Part shown: piece by piece, positions 17,501 to 25,632 of the stretch
Layout: every line of letters begins with the position of its first letter
Position numbering within the stretch: position 1 is the first letter of the stretch
DNA from: Streptomyces sp. CT34
GTDB lineage: Bacteria > Actinomycetota > Actinomycetes > Streptomycetales > Streptomycetaceae
Length of the DNA: 64,000 bases
Reading direction: 5' to 3'
NCBI RefSeq assembly: GCF_000805335.1
Contig: NZ_KN708638.1
Span: forward strand, 5,285,884-5,349,883
The notes under the pieces: model-generated
What the model was told of the DNA's origin: nothing
The model's input: only the letters and a program-made list of their open reading frames with translations
Database searches by the model: none
Translations under genes and position numbers: made by a program

Positions 17501-18402
17501 TAGGACCTGATGAGCTGGTCCGAACCGTCCTCGGCTGCGCCGACCAGGTGCAGGGCATCGAGACGGCCCTTCTCGTCGCAGGTCAGCTTCAGCTCGTAGC
17601 CGGCGCTGTGCCGGATCGCGTACGGGATGCCGGTCTCATCCGCGTAGTCGAAGGTGATCCGGTGCCCGTTGCGGTCCGTGATCTCATCGGGCAGCGCGAT
17701 ACCGGGCGCGTGCAGGGCGTCGCTGAAGTAGCGGGTCTGTCCGGTCTGCGGGTCGTGGACGGCCCAGTCGCCTTGGATCGTGCGCATCAGCGGCCAGCGC
17801 GGACCGTCCGTGGGCAGTACCCGCTCGCCGGTCTCCGGGAGTGTGTAGCGCAGCAGCATCCCGGTCTCGGTGACGAAGACGACGCCCTTGTCGTCGATCT
17901 CCAGGTGTTGGTCGATGGTGGAGGACCAGGAGCGGCCGATGTGGTGGCCGATACGGGTCGAGGACTCGTACTTGCGGGTGAAGGCCAGCGGCAGCGCGCC
18001 GGGCAGGGTGATGTCGGTCTGGGACAGGAACACCTTGCCCGAGGCCAGGTCGACGGGGTCGGTACCGTCGGTACATTTGCTCTCGTCGCGACGGGTCTTG
18101 TCGTTGGGGTGGCCCGACTCGGCTTCGTTACGGGCACCGCGGGACGTGCCTCCGCCGCGAGGACGGCCGGCGCCGCTCGTGGCGTGCGGGGCGCGTGGCA
18201 TGTCGTGCTTGTTGCCCTTGAGGAGTTTGTCGAGTTCCGCGGCGTGTTTGGCGTCGTTCTCGGCGTGGTTGGTGGCGACCTTCTTCAGCCGGCCCCCGGC
18301 ATCGTGGTACAGGTCCTGGACGGCCTTGCTCGCGTCCTTGGCCAGGGTCTTGCCCAGTTTCTCCGCGCCGTGCTCCAGCGCCTTGACGATCCGGTTGCTC
18401 AT
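14569..18402 (-). CDS. Rhs/YD-repeat polymorphic toxin, 1277 aa, ART-like C-terminal domain
   Basis: The N terminus (about 1-110) is charged and helical. A DUF6531-like segment follows (TDPVDLASGKVFLSQTDITLPGALPLAFTR), then about 25 YD repeats (residues about 290-1040) and the Rhs core end (YFDVETGLHFNYFRHYDPETGRY, SPDPLGL). The variable C-terminal tip starts near 1143. It contains FVYRNL (Arg1159), FISTTRS (Ser-Thr-Thr near 1200) and SQEVLL (Gln-Glu 1257-1258). This order and spacing fit the R-S-E pattern of arginine-type ADP-ribosyltransferases, so the tip is probably an ART toxin. The start overlaps the stop of the upstream gene by four bases. YD shells encapsulate the toxin until release. 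Confidence 0.9.
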   Translation of the reverse strand: MSNRIVKALEHGAEKLGKTLAKDASKAVQDLYHDAGGRLKKVATNHAENDAKHAAELDKLLKGNKHDMPRAPHATSGAGRPRGGGTSRGARNEAESGHPNDKTRRDESKCTDGTDPVDLASGKVFLSQTDITLPGALPLAFTRKYESSTRIGHHIGRSWSSTIDQHLEIDDKGVVFVTETGMLLRYTLPETGERVLPTDGPRWPLMRTIQGDWAVHDPQTGQTRYFSDALHAPGIALPDEITDRNGHRITFDYADETGIPYAIRHSAGYELKLTCDEKGRLDALHLVGAAEDGSDQLIRSYGHDDDGNLTTVTNSAGAVTRFEYDTEHRMTAWVDSNESRYEYTYDHRHRCISQSGAEGHLANRFSYGEPDPETGERTTVHTNGQGASTRYRINERLQVIAVTDPLGNTSRTTYNTDDRPVQTTDPLGATTHLAYDEGGRLIAVVRPDGTTNTATYTDLGLPTEVTGPDGQTVHQEYDAKGNRTALTDAAGRTTRFTYDGRGHLTSVTDPLGSVTRIECDEAGLPLTVTDPLGATTTFHRDAFGRATSVTDPLGHTTHYQWAPEGHLVARLNPDSTQEAWTYDGEGNCTTHTDSLGQVTTFEYGHFDKLKTRTDPDGARHEFLHDAELQLVQVTNPQGLTWSYEYDPAGRLVSETDFDNRTQTYTHDQAGRLTSRTTPLGHTIRLQYDALGRTLTKDVDGEITTFTYDAAGRPLQANSPGSELIWTRDEHGQVVAETSNGRTTTFSYDVLGRRISRTTPTGAVSRWSYDAAGRRTGLDTSGHALAFAHDALGRELSRTLGDITFAHTYDALGRLTDQHVTSAAETIQHRAYTYRADGYLTGIDDHLNGARHFELDPTGRVTTVSAHNWTETYAYDAAGNQTHATWPDRHAAPEARGERAYTGTRVNVAGGFRYEYDAAGRTTLRQKTRLSRKPDTWHYSWDAEDRLVACTTPDGTCWRYTYDALGRRTTKQRLAEDGEHVAEQVAFTWDGTTLCEETTIIHGRATQATLTWDHQGLRPLAQTERIMATDASQEVIDSRFFAIITDLVGTPTELVSENGEIAWRTRNTLWGSTTWNRQATAHTPLRFPGQYFDVETGLHFNYFRHYDPETGRYLSPDPLGLEPSPNPAAYVPNPHSIADPLGLSPYAQDGKKEDGNFVYRNLRPDEDPRHGLDAKNPNATYKPAGHVIHGSKPNWKSQFISTTRSEEVALGEQWTTGRVVKIDLDKHPGGIHDLSTPEGRTANDIRGVTAVNRTKASQEVLLTGHVPTEAISWVVGGP

Positions 18403-19136
18403 TCGAAGCTCACTCCCGCAGCCTTCGATTCGAATTCGGCGGCGTGTGACGCCACGGTCTGCGCATGCCCGCGCAGTGTTTCGGCGCGCTTGTGCAACTC
18501 CTCTGGATGGATGGAGAAGCTCGCCCCCGCACCACCCCCGCTCCCGCCGGTGGCAGGGACACCGAGCGCGGATTCAGCGGCCTGGAAGACCATGCCGCTC
18601 ACCGCCTTGCCCACCACGTCCACCAACGGGTTGATCGCGGCCTCGATGACCTGCCCGATGATGTACTGCTCCAACTGCTGCTCAAGGAAGTTCACCAGCT
18701 TCTTGCCCGCCGCTATGACCAGCGCCTCGGCCGCCTCCGCGATCCCCAGGGTGACGGCCGCGGCAGCCTGATCGGCCACGAACGTGATGGCCAGCACGAT
18801 CAGTTCACCGATCGCCTCCACCTTCATCGCCACGATCGTGTCCGCCGCAATGTCGAGCGCGGTGGCCACCGTGTGGCAGGCGTTGACCAGTTCCGTCATG
18901 TGACCGTTCGACAGCTGCCCCCACTTGGCCAGCAACGCCTCGTACGACGCACCCTGATACACCTCGGCCAGCTGGTGGATCGTCGCAGTCGAGTCCTTGT
19001 GCGTGTCGTCCAGCTTCTGCGCGAAGTCCCTTACGTGGGAGGCGAATTCACGGACTTTGTCCTCATTGACGTTCGGCCAGTTCACCCCGATGAACTGGAG
19101 GAACGAGACCACCTCGTCAGGCAGCTCGATAGCCAT
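18399..19136 (-). CDS. WXG100-like/helical protein coupled to Rhs toxin, 245 aa
   Basis: ATG 19136 follows GAGGGGGG, a strong ribosome-binding site. The same frame is open further upstream, but that part is remnant sequence. The N-terminal 120 residues look like a long-helix WXG100/ESX-type fold (VREFASHVRDFAQKLDD, LAEVYQGASYEALLAKWGQL). An alanine-rich hydrophobic middle follows (LIVLAITFVADQAAAAVTLG), then a Gly-rich linker and a helical C terminus. Such proteins precede Rhs toxins in Streptomyces and probably act as export adaptor or chaperone. The 4-bp overlap with the toxin gene indicates a coupled operon. Confidence 0.75.
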   Translation of the reverse strand: MAIELPDEVVSFLQFIGVNWPNVNEDKVREFASHVRDFAQKLDDTHKDSTATIHQLAEVYQGASYEALLAKWGQLSNGHMTELVNACHTVATALDIAADTIVAMKVEAIGELIVLAITFVADQAAAAVTLGIAEAAEALVIAAGKKLVNFLEQQLEQYIIGQVIEAAINPLVDVVGKAVSGMVFQAAESALGVPATGGSGGGAGASFSIHPEELHKRAETLRGHAQTVASHAAEFESKAAGVSFE

Positions 19137-19429
19137 GTCGATTCCCCCCTCAGCGTTATCGACGCAACAGTCCATCAGGCGATGACCAAGGAGAGCTAAT
19201 GGAAAGGTAAAAGCATGTCCCATGTATCGACAGAAGTGCGCCCAGAATGGGCAAAAGCGAACGAGGAGTGATACCAGGTGAATGCTGCTGAGCAGCTCCT
19301 CTCGGAGGCCCGGCGCGGGCGGTTCGGCGAATTGCTGCCCGAGCTGCTGGAGATGGCGAAGCGCCCAGGCGGTGCTCATGACCAGGGGGCGGGGCGGAAG
19401 GTCAGGCGCCAGCCACAGGGGTCGGCTCC
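19137..19429. other. Upstream region of the Rhs operon
   Basis: About 290 bp that should hold the promoter of the minus-strand Rhs operon. No gene is supported; the open minus-strand frame through it is chance read-through from the transporter remnant. Confidence 0.4.
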
Positions 19430-19790
19430 GCTTCGCGCCCTCGGGCCCGGCAGGCTCCTGCGCCGCGGCGGGACGGCCGAGCGGGCCGGCCGTCACACAA
19501 ACGGCGACCAGCGCGGCGGCGACCAGGACGATCCCGGCCGACCACCAGAAGGCCGTGGTGAACCCGGAGACCATGCCCTCCTGGTGGACGCGCGCCGTGT
19601 TCTGGGCACCGGACGAGTGAGTTGCGACGTACGCGCTGGTGATGCTCGCCGCGATGGTGTTGAGCAGGGCTGTGTCGATGGCGCCGCCGATCTGCTGGGA
19701 GGTGTTGACCATCGCGGACGCCACGCCTGCGTCGCTCGGCTCCACGCCCACCGCCGCTCCGACTGAGGCGGTTCTGTCGGGCGGGGCGGC
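19430..19790 (-). pseudogene. Fragment of a DHA2-type MFS drug transporter
   Basis: The minus-strand frame contains GVEPSDAGVASAMVNTSQQI, GGAIDTALLNTIAASITSAY and TTAFWWSAGIVLVAAALVAV, the last two or three helices of EmrB/QacA-type exporters. The rest of the gene is absent upstream. It borders the integrase/IS701 junction, consistent with truncation by insertion of the mobile element. Confidence 0.65.
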
Positions 19791-20102
19791 ATTCGCCGGA
19801 TCGGCGATGCTCTGCCTGGGGCCCCGTAGTTCACCAGCTACGGGAATGCCGATAGTTGCCTGACAGACACCTGGGCCAAACGGGGTTGACTGAATTGGGT
19901 CGACCCCGTTGTCGTCCGTTCCTGAATCCGCGACGGGACAGGGGCGACGGCACACCCACGGCAATCGGGGCGGCCCCGGGCCAGCTTGCGTATTCCACGG
20001 TGGTACGGGGCCCATCGTTCAGCCCAGGCCGGGTACTGCCGATACGGGTGTATGGCCTCGGTGTTCCAGCGTTGTAGGACCGACAAGCGCAGCAAGCACT
20101 AT

Positions 20103-21531
20103 TAGGACTCCGTTACGTCTTCCCGATCACGGTTTCGGGGAGCATGTTGGGTGGATGGACATGCGACAAGTCAATGGCCTGCGGGCGGAGTTAGCGGAGT
20201 TCGTGGCGGATGTGTTCGCCACGGTGCCACGGCGGGACCAGCGGTCCAAGGGAGACTGCTACCTGCGGGGTCTGATGCTGGACGGGCGTCGCAAGTCGAT
20301 CCAGGCGGTGGCCGGGCGGCTGCCGGACGGCAATGAGCAGAACCTGCAGCAGTTCGTGAATCAGTCGACATGGGATCCGACGCGGGTGCGAAGGCGGATC
20401 GCGGAGCGCATGGTCGGTCTGATCGGTCCTGATGCCTGGGTGATAGATGACGTGTCGTTCCCCAAGGACGGGACGATGTCGGTCGGGGTCGCTCACCAGT
20501 ACTGCGGCACGCTGGGCAAGCAGGCCAACTGCCAGGTGGCGGTGAGCGTGCACGCGGTCACCGACACCGCCTCCTGCCCACTGCAATGGCGCTTGTTCGT
20601 GCCCGAGGAATGGGCGCACGATGCGGTGCGACGACGCAAGGTCGGGATGCCCAAGGAGATTCGGCGCCGCGAGAAGTGGCGCCTGGCCCTGGAGACCCTG
20701 GACGAGTTGGCCACATGGGGCTTGGTGCCGCCGGTGGTGGTGGCCGACGCCGGCTACGGGCAGAACGCCGACTTTAGGGCGTCACTGGCCGACAGGGGCA
20801 TCGCCTACGTGGTGGCCATCCGCTCGGATGCGACTGTCCACCCGCACCACGCGGTACCCGTTGCCCCGCCCTGGTCCGGCAACGGCCGCCGGCCGCAGCC
20901 CCGCTACCGGGACAAGCCGTCCTCGGTGGCCGCACTGGCAAGCGCCCACGGCCGGCAGGCATTCACCGAGGTGACCTGGCGTGAAGGCTCCCGCGGCCAG
21001 ATGCGCTCCCGCTTCCTGACCTTGCGGGTGCGGCCGGCCGGCGTCAGGGCCCGCCGCCTGGCCCAGGCCGCCGCCACCGCACGCCAGGGCAGCTGGGACG
21101 GCGTCCTGCCTGAGGTAACGCTGCTGGTCGAATGGCCCGAGAAAGCCGAAGCACCCAGCAACTACTGGCTGGCCGACCTGCCTGCTGACACTCCGCCCGC
21201 CGAGCTGATTCGCCTGGCGAAAATCCGCTGGCGGATCGAGCACGACTACCGGGAACTGAAACACGGGCTCGGCCTGGACCACTTCGAGGGGCGATCCTGG
21301 ACCGGATGGCACCATCACGTCACGCTGGTCACCGCCGCTCACGCCTTCCTCACCGAACAGCGGCTCTCCCCAAAAGCCCGCACACCGGCCTCACGCTCTA
21401 TCAGGTACTGGACGCCATCCAGAGCCTCCTGAACTGCTGGACTGGCATCTGCACCACGTGCCAACAACCGCTTGCCAGAACCGCCCCCAGACACCAAACC
21501 ACAAGATTCACAACGACCTAACGGAGTCCTA
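20103..21531 (+). mobile_element. IS701-family element, copy 1 (1429 bp)
   Basis: Terminal inverted repeats TAGGACTCCGTTA (20103-20115) and TAACGGAGTCCTA (21519-21531) are flanked by the 4-bp direct repeat CTAT (20099-20102 and 21532-21535). Insertion is within the integrase gene. Copy 2 at 31087-32515 has the same length and encodes the same protein, so transposition was recent. Confidence 0.9.
20155..21432 (+). CDS. IS701-family transposase (zero-frame product; possible -1 frameshift extension to 21521)
   Basis: In-frame ATGs occur at 20155 and 20161. DDE-type motifs are WVIDDVSFPKDGTMSVGV, VVVADAGYGQNADF and IRWRIEHDYRELKHGLGLDH. The zero-frame product ends ...SPKARTPASRSIRYW at 21432. 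The usual family C terminus (LTLYQVLDAIQSLLNCWTG) lies in the -1 frame, ending at 21521. The switch point coincides with C CCA AAA at 21369-21375, a canonical slippery heptamer. The fused product would be about 455 aa. Either programmed frameshifting or an inherited one-base lesion is possible. Confidence 0.85.
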   Translation: MDMRQVNGLRAELAEFVADVFATVPRRDQRSKGDCYLRGLMLDGRRKSIQAVAGRLPDGNEQNLQQFVNQSTWDPTRVRRRIAERMVGLIGPDAWVIDDVSFPKDGTMSVGVAHQYCGTLGKQANCQVAVSVHAVTDTASCPLQWRLFVPEEWAHDAVRRRKVGMPKEIRRREKWRLALETLDELATWGLVPPVVVADAGYGQNADFRASLADRGIAYVVAIRSDATVHPHHAVPVAPPWSGNGRRPQPRYRDKPSSVAALASAHGRQAFTEVTWREGSRGQMRSRFLTLRVRPAGVRARRLAQAAATARQGSWDGVLPEVTLLVEWPEKAEAPSNYWLADLPADTPPAELIRLAKIRWRIEHDYRELKHGLGLDHFEGRSWTGWHHHVTLVTAAHAFLTEQRLSPKARTPASRSIRYWTPSRAS

Positions 21532-22709
21532 CTATCCGTGTGCGAAGTCGCGCTGTGGGCACCCGTGGACGGTCCGGTACCGGGAGCCGGGGGGACAGAC
21601 GGGGCGTCAGCGCGAGGTGAGCTTCCCGTTGAAGACCCAGGCTCGGCAGTTCGCCGCGCGGGTAGAGCATTTCAAGGACCAGGGACTTTTCCTGGACCCC
21701 AAGCGCGGTGCCGTCACCGTCCGCGTATACGCGGCGGACTGGTTGGAGCGCCGGCTCGTCGGGGAGAACACGCACCGCAGCTACGAGAGCTTCCTGCGCT
21801 TGCACCTCTTGCCGCAGTTGGGTCGCAAGACGCTGGCCGGTGTGGAGCGGGCGGACATTGACCGGTTTGTCGCCGCCGTCAGTAGCAGGCTTTCGGCGAG
21901 TACGGTGCATGACCGCATGACGTTGGTCCGCGGCCTGTTCCAGACCGCGGTGGACGAACGGCGTATCCCCCGCAGCCCGGTGGACGGCGTCAGGCTCCCG
22001 CGGGTCGGCACCGGCGCGGTGGACGAGGACGCGATCCCGACCCGGGAAGAGGTCGACCTCATCGCCTGGCACATCGGGCCGTACTACCGGCTGTACAGGC
22101 CGGGGTGGGCCTGAGGGTCAGCGAGGCCCTCGCCTTCGCCACCCAGTGCCGCCGGTCCGGCGTCCTGCGGGTGCGGGAGCAGGTGCGCCGCACGGCGCAC
22201 CGCGCCGACTGCCCGGACCGCTTCGGCCCCCTCAAACACCGCACCCCCGGCGCCTATCGGGACGTTCCGCTGCCCGCCTCTCTGGAGCGGGAGATCGATG
22301 CGCACCTGCGGCGCTGGGGCGCCACCTTGGTGGGTGGCCGGGAGGTGCTCTTCGCCCGGCGCGGAGTGGCGGCGGGCACCATGCCGACGGCGACCACCTA
22401 CGGCCCCGACTTCCGGCGGGCGGTGCGGGCGGCCGGCCTCCTCGGCCGGGACCGGGCCCCTCGGTATACCCCGCACACCCTGCGCCACTTCTTCGCCTCC
22501 ACCGCGCTGGCGCACGGGGTGCCCCTCCACGAGGTCTCCCGGTGGCTGGGGCATGCGTCGATCAAGACGACGGTCGACATCTACGGGCACCTGGTGCCCG
22601 CCGCGTGGGAGCGTTGCTGGCAAGCCCTGGAGCAGGCGCTGGGCCCGGCGCCGGCCGACGCGTCCGCGGCGCCGTGGACGCCCACCGGATGGCCCCGGCT
22701 GCTGGATCG

Positions 22710-22754
22710 TCGCTGGATCCGGTCGGCGGAATCCGGGTTTGCGCAGGTCACTGC
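22710..22754. repeat. 45-bp imperfect direct repeat, left copy
   Basis: TCGCTGGATCCGGTCG-G-CGGAATCCGGG... matches 33777-33821 at 41 of 45 positions. It sits at the 3' end of the integrase gene, where attP/attL sites of actinomycete integrative elements usually lie. It may be read as the last codons of the integrase. Confidence 0.6.
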
Positions 22755-22815
22755 CGAGTCGTCGATGTTTCGGTTCATCTCGTCCCCGCCTCCTGGGACC
22801 GCTGCCGGGCTGTGA

Positions 22816-23340
22816 TGCAGACCGCTCTGCGTCCCGGATCGCCCGCGTCCTAATCGGGCAGGAACGGTGTCGATCGTGAGCAGGCCCGGACGCCGGATCG
22901 TGCCCGGATCGGACGATCACCGAAGGGTTCCGGCTCTTCGGGGTCGGGCCCTTGGTACTCTCCGTGCTGGGATGGCGCTGGTAGGGGCCATGCCCCCTGT
23001 GGTGGTGTAGCGGGATCGATCTGCTCTTTGTCCCGGGAGTAGATCGTGTCCATGCTTCCCTGGCGCGGGACCCGGGACCCGGGACCCGGGACATGGGAAC
23101 AGGGGAGCTGTTGACTGGGGCGGGCAGCTGGTGATCCAGATGGTCCTCGGACTGAAGCGGTAGACCGTGGGTACTTGGCCGCAGGTTCTAATGCGAGGCA
23201 TCTGTCGAGTGCGCCCGCATGCACAATGGATTTTGTACTCCAATCGGAGAATAGGCAGCCTTCACGCTTGCGCAGCCGGTCACATGATTAACAATTGCGG
23301 GTGCCGCGAATCGAGCCGGTAGCACCACGCGGAGTCAGAC
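22816..23340. other. Intergenic stretch with 7-bp tandem repeat
   Basis: About 520 bp without a supported gene between the integrase and the HEPN gene. At 23067-23092 the unit GGGACCC is repeated 3.7 times. No terminator for the minus-strand restriction operon was recognised. Confidence 0.45.
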
Positions 23341-23994
23341 TCAGCCCAACACTGTGGCGATGGCGAGGGCGATTCGCTCGATCCAGTCGATGGCGTCTGT
23401 GACATCGGCGTCCGAGATCTCACGCCTGCGCTTGAGGTCGCCGTCCAAGAGGTCCGCGTCGTGGGCGATGCGATTGCGGCGGTCGGTGATGGAGATGTAC
23501 TGCTGCTTCAGAGACTGCGCGTTGAACGACGTGCGCTCGTGGTTCCAATGGTTGAGCTGGACGGCGGCCTTCGCCCAGATGTCCTCTTCGGTGACCAGCT
23601 TCAGTGCCTCGCTGATCTTACGAGGATTCTGGAGTGCTGCGTTGCCCCACTTTGCCTTGATATGCTCGGAGACGGCGTCGGCGAGCGTGGTTGTACCGCG
23701 CCTCACTTCCTCGACCTTGACCAGCGGCAGCTCGAACTTGGTCAGCTGGTATGGCATACAGGGGCTGTCCTCGGCGGCCAGTTCAGCCACACGTCGGTAG
23801 AGCTCCTCGTGGAACCAGTGGTCGATGGCGCTGACGGCCTGGACCCAGGCGGCACGGTAGAAGTCGCCGATGTCGATGACCGGAGACTGGAAAGCAGCAA
23901 GGCTGCGGCCGGCGACGACCATCTTCCGGGCGTACTCAAGGTTGGTCAGGAACGCCCGGAATTCACGCGTCTGTGGATGTGCGGCTGCCGGCAT
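23341..23994 (-). CDS. HEPN-domain protein (RiboL-PSP-HEPN-like), 217 aa
   Basis: An all-helical protein with the HEPN signature Rx4H at RNRIAH (Arg173, His178) followed by acidic DADLLDGD. The N-terminal helices IDIGDFYRAAWVQAVSAIDHWFHE are typical of the RiboL-PSP-HEPN group. HEPN proteins are often metal-independent RNases acting in abortive infection. It is the last gene of the hsdR-hsdS-hsdM series, 78 bp after hsdM, which supports a backup role should restriction be inhibited. Nuclease activity is inferred from the motif only. Confidence 0.75.
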   Translation of the reverse strand: MPAAAHPQTREFRAFLTNLEYARKMVVAGRSLAAFQSPVIDIGDFYRAAWVQAVSAIDHWFHEELYRRVAELAAEDSPCMPYQLTKFELPLVKVEEVRRGTTTLADAVSEHIKAKWGNAALQNPRKISEALKLVTEEDIWAKAAVQLNHWNHERTSFNAQSLKQQYISITDRRNRIAHDADLLDGDLKRRREISDADVTDAIDWIERIALAIATVLG

Positions 23995-24072
23995 GGAACG
24001 GATCCCCCGTCTCGCTGAAACTGTCTGTGTCAGGATTCCTGTGAAGGCGGGGGATCGGCAACCCGTTGTGGA

Positions 24073-25632
24073 TCAATCAGTTCCAGTTGGCTGGATGTCG
24101 TCGGCGTCAGCCGAGACCTCACCGCCGAGTGCCACGGCGATCGCGGCGAACTCGCTGAGCGCGGCCTGCAGATCCTCGACGATCTCCTGAGCGATCACCT
24201 CGGGCGGCAGAAGACTGTCAGCGTCGTTGAGCGCAGGGTCCTGCATCCAGGTGATGTCGAGGTTGACCTTGTCGCGGGCGATGAGCTCGTCGTAGTCGAA
24301 GGACTTGAAACGCTCGGTCTCCACTCGCTCGTTGCGGGGCTTGCCAGGCAGGTACGCCTCGACGAACTCCTCCAGGGCAGCGCGCGTCAGCGGGTGCTGC
24401 TTCAGCGTGAAGTGCTTTGCGGTACGGAAGTCGTATACCCAGAGCTTCGAGGTGTTGTGGGCACCCCCGCTTCGCGGCGGCTTCTTCTCGAAGAACAGTA
24501 CGTTGGCCTTGACTCCTCCCGCGTAGAAGATGCCGGTGGGCAGCCGCAGGATGGTGTGCAGGTCGAAGTCTTCGAGAAGGCGGCGGCGCACCCTCTCTCC
24601 TGCGCCACCCTCGAAGAGCACGTTGTCCGGAAGGACGACAGCGGCTCGCCCGTTCATTTCCATCAGCGACATGATGTGCTGAAGAAAGTTGAGCTGCTTG
24701 TTGGTAGTGGTGGCGCGGAAGTCGTCTCGCTCGTAAGAGATGTCCTCCTTCTCGGCCTTGCCGTCTGTCCCGATGACGGTGATTGCGGACTTCTTACCGA
24801 AGGGGGGGTTGGCGAGAACGAGGGAGGCGTGCCTGTTGGGCTGTTCTGCGAGGGCGTCGCCGACGGTGATGAGCGACGGCCCGTCTGCGTCACCGATCCC
24901 ATGCAGGAGCATGTTCATCGCGGCGAGGCGGGCGGTGCCGGTGACCAGCTCGTTGCCCCAGATTTTCCCGGCCCCGAGCGCGAGGCGCTGTTCGCGGGAG
25001 AGGTCCCGCATGTGGTGCTCGCGGATGTAGTGGTGTGCTGAGATCAGGAACCCGCCGGTACCGCAGGCGGGGTCGGTGATGGTGTCCTCGGGGCGCGGTT
25101 GCATCACGTCGACCATCGCGTCGATGAGCGCGCGGGGCGTGAAGTACTGGCCGGCGCCGGTCTTGGTGTCCTCGGCGCCCTTGGCGAGCAGCCCTTCATA
25201 GGCGTCGCCCTTGAGGTCCGTCCCCTGGATCGTCCAGTCCTCCTTGCCGATCAGCTCGACGACGAGCTTTTCGAGGAGGGCAGGCTCGGTGATGCGGTTC
25301 TGTGATTTGGCGAAGATCGTGCCGAGGGTGGTGCCGGGGTTCTTCGCGAGTTCTTCGAGGATCTTGCGGTAGTGCACTTCGAGGTCAATGCCCTTGAGCC
25401 GGGCGAGCGACTTCCAGTCGTATTCGGCGGGTACAACGGCCTTGGCCTCCTGTTCCGTGAAGGGGTCGGAGGCGATCTCGTCGGCCATCTTGAGAAAGAG
25501 CAGGTACGAGAGCTGCTCGACGTACTCGATGGTGGAGAGGCCGTTGTCCCGAAGGACGTTGCAGTAGTTCCAGAGCTTGGCGACCAGGGCGTTGGTCTGT
25601 GCGGGTTCCAGGGCGGGGGATGCGGGGGTCAC
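24073..25632 (-). CDS. hsdM: Type I restriction-modification methyltransferase subunit, 519 aa
   Basis: The N-terminal helical HsdM domain (LWNYCNVLRDNGLSTIEYVEQL) is followed by the N6-adenine methyltransferase fold with TGAGQYFTPRALIDAMVD, the SAM-binding motif DPACGTGGF and the catalytic NPPFG. GTG 25632 overlaps the intended hsdS stop by four bases (GTGA), so translation is coupled to hsdS. The length is normal for the family. It should methylate one adenine in each half of a bipartite recognition site, specified by HsdS. Confidence 0.93.
   Translation of the reverse strand: MTPASPALEPAQTNALVAKLWNYCNVLRDNGLSTIEYVEQLSYLLFLKMADEIASDPFTEQEAKAVVPAEYDWKSLARLKGIDLEVHYRKILEELAKNPGTTLGTIFAKSQNRITEPALLEKLVVELIGKEDWTIQGTDLKGDAYEGLLAKGAEDTKTGAGQYFTPRALIDAMVDVMQPRPEDTITDPACGTGGFLISAHHYIREHHMRDLSREQRLALGAGKIWGNELVTGTARLAAMNMLLHGIGDADGPSLITVGDALAEQPNRHASLVLANPPFGKKSAITVIGTDGKAEKEDISYERDDFRATTTNKQLNFLQHIMSLMEMNGRAAVVLPDNVLFEGGAGERVRRRLLEDFDLHTILRLPTGIFYAGGVKANVLFFEKKPPRSGGAHNTSKLWVYDFRTAKHFTLKQHPLTRAALEEFVEAYLPGKPRNERVETERFKSFDYDELIARDKVNLDITWMQDPALNDADSLLPPEVIAQEIVEDLQAALSEFAAIAVALGGEVSADADDIQPTGTD

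Larger units (their letters stand above)
20052..22815 (+). pseudogene. Tyrosine site-specific integrase, split by an IS701-type element and frameshifted
   Basis: Start ATG 20052 (MASVFQRCRTDKRSKHY). The IS701-type element enters after codon 17. Removing it and one copy of the CTAT duplication joins HY directly to PCAKSRCGHPWTVRYREPGG at 21536. The frame then runs through the N-terminal SAM-like domain (THRSYESFLRLHLLPQLG) to about 22090. There a single missing base (CGG-CTGTACAG) shifts it into the frame carrying GLRVSEAL, HTLRHFFAS, WLGHASIKTTVDIYGH, the R, HxxR, H and Y catalytic motifs. Both lesions make the gene inactive. Integrases of this kind serve actinomycete integrative elements. 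Confidence 0.85.

Noticed and set aside
15949-18771. A 940-codon open frame on the plus strand opposite the Rhs gene
   Set aside because: It is an antisense shadow of the GC-rich YD repeats: glycine/valine-rich, no ribosome-binding site, no recognisable domain.
18399-20015. A 538-aa fusion of a transporter end with the WXG100-like protein
   Set aside because: The frame is open by chance. The strong GAGGGGGG site and ATG at 19136 mark the real start, and the transporter part is a truncated remnant.
22710-22754. The 45-bp repeat as a tRNA 3' end (classic att site)
   Set aside because: I tried both strands; no T-loop GTTCRANTC with matching stem and acceptor arm could be formed, so only a non-tRNA att site or another repeat remains possible.
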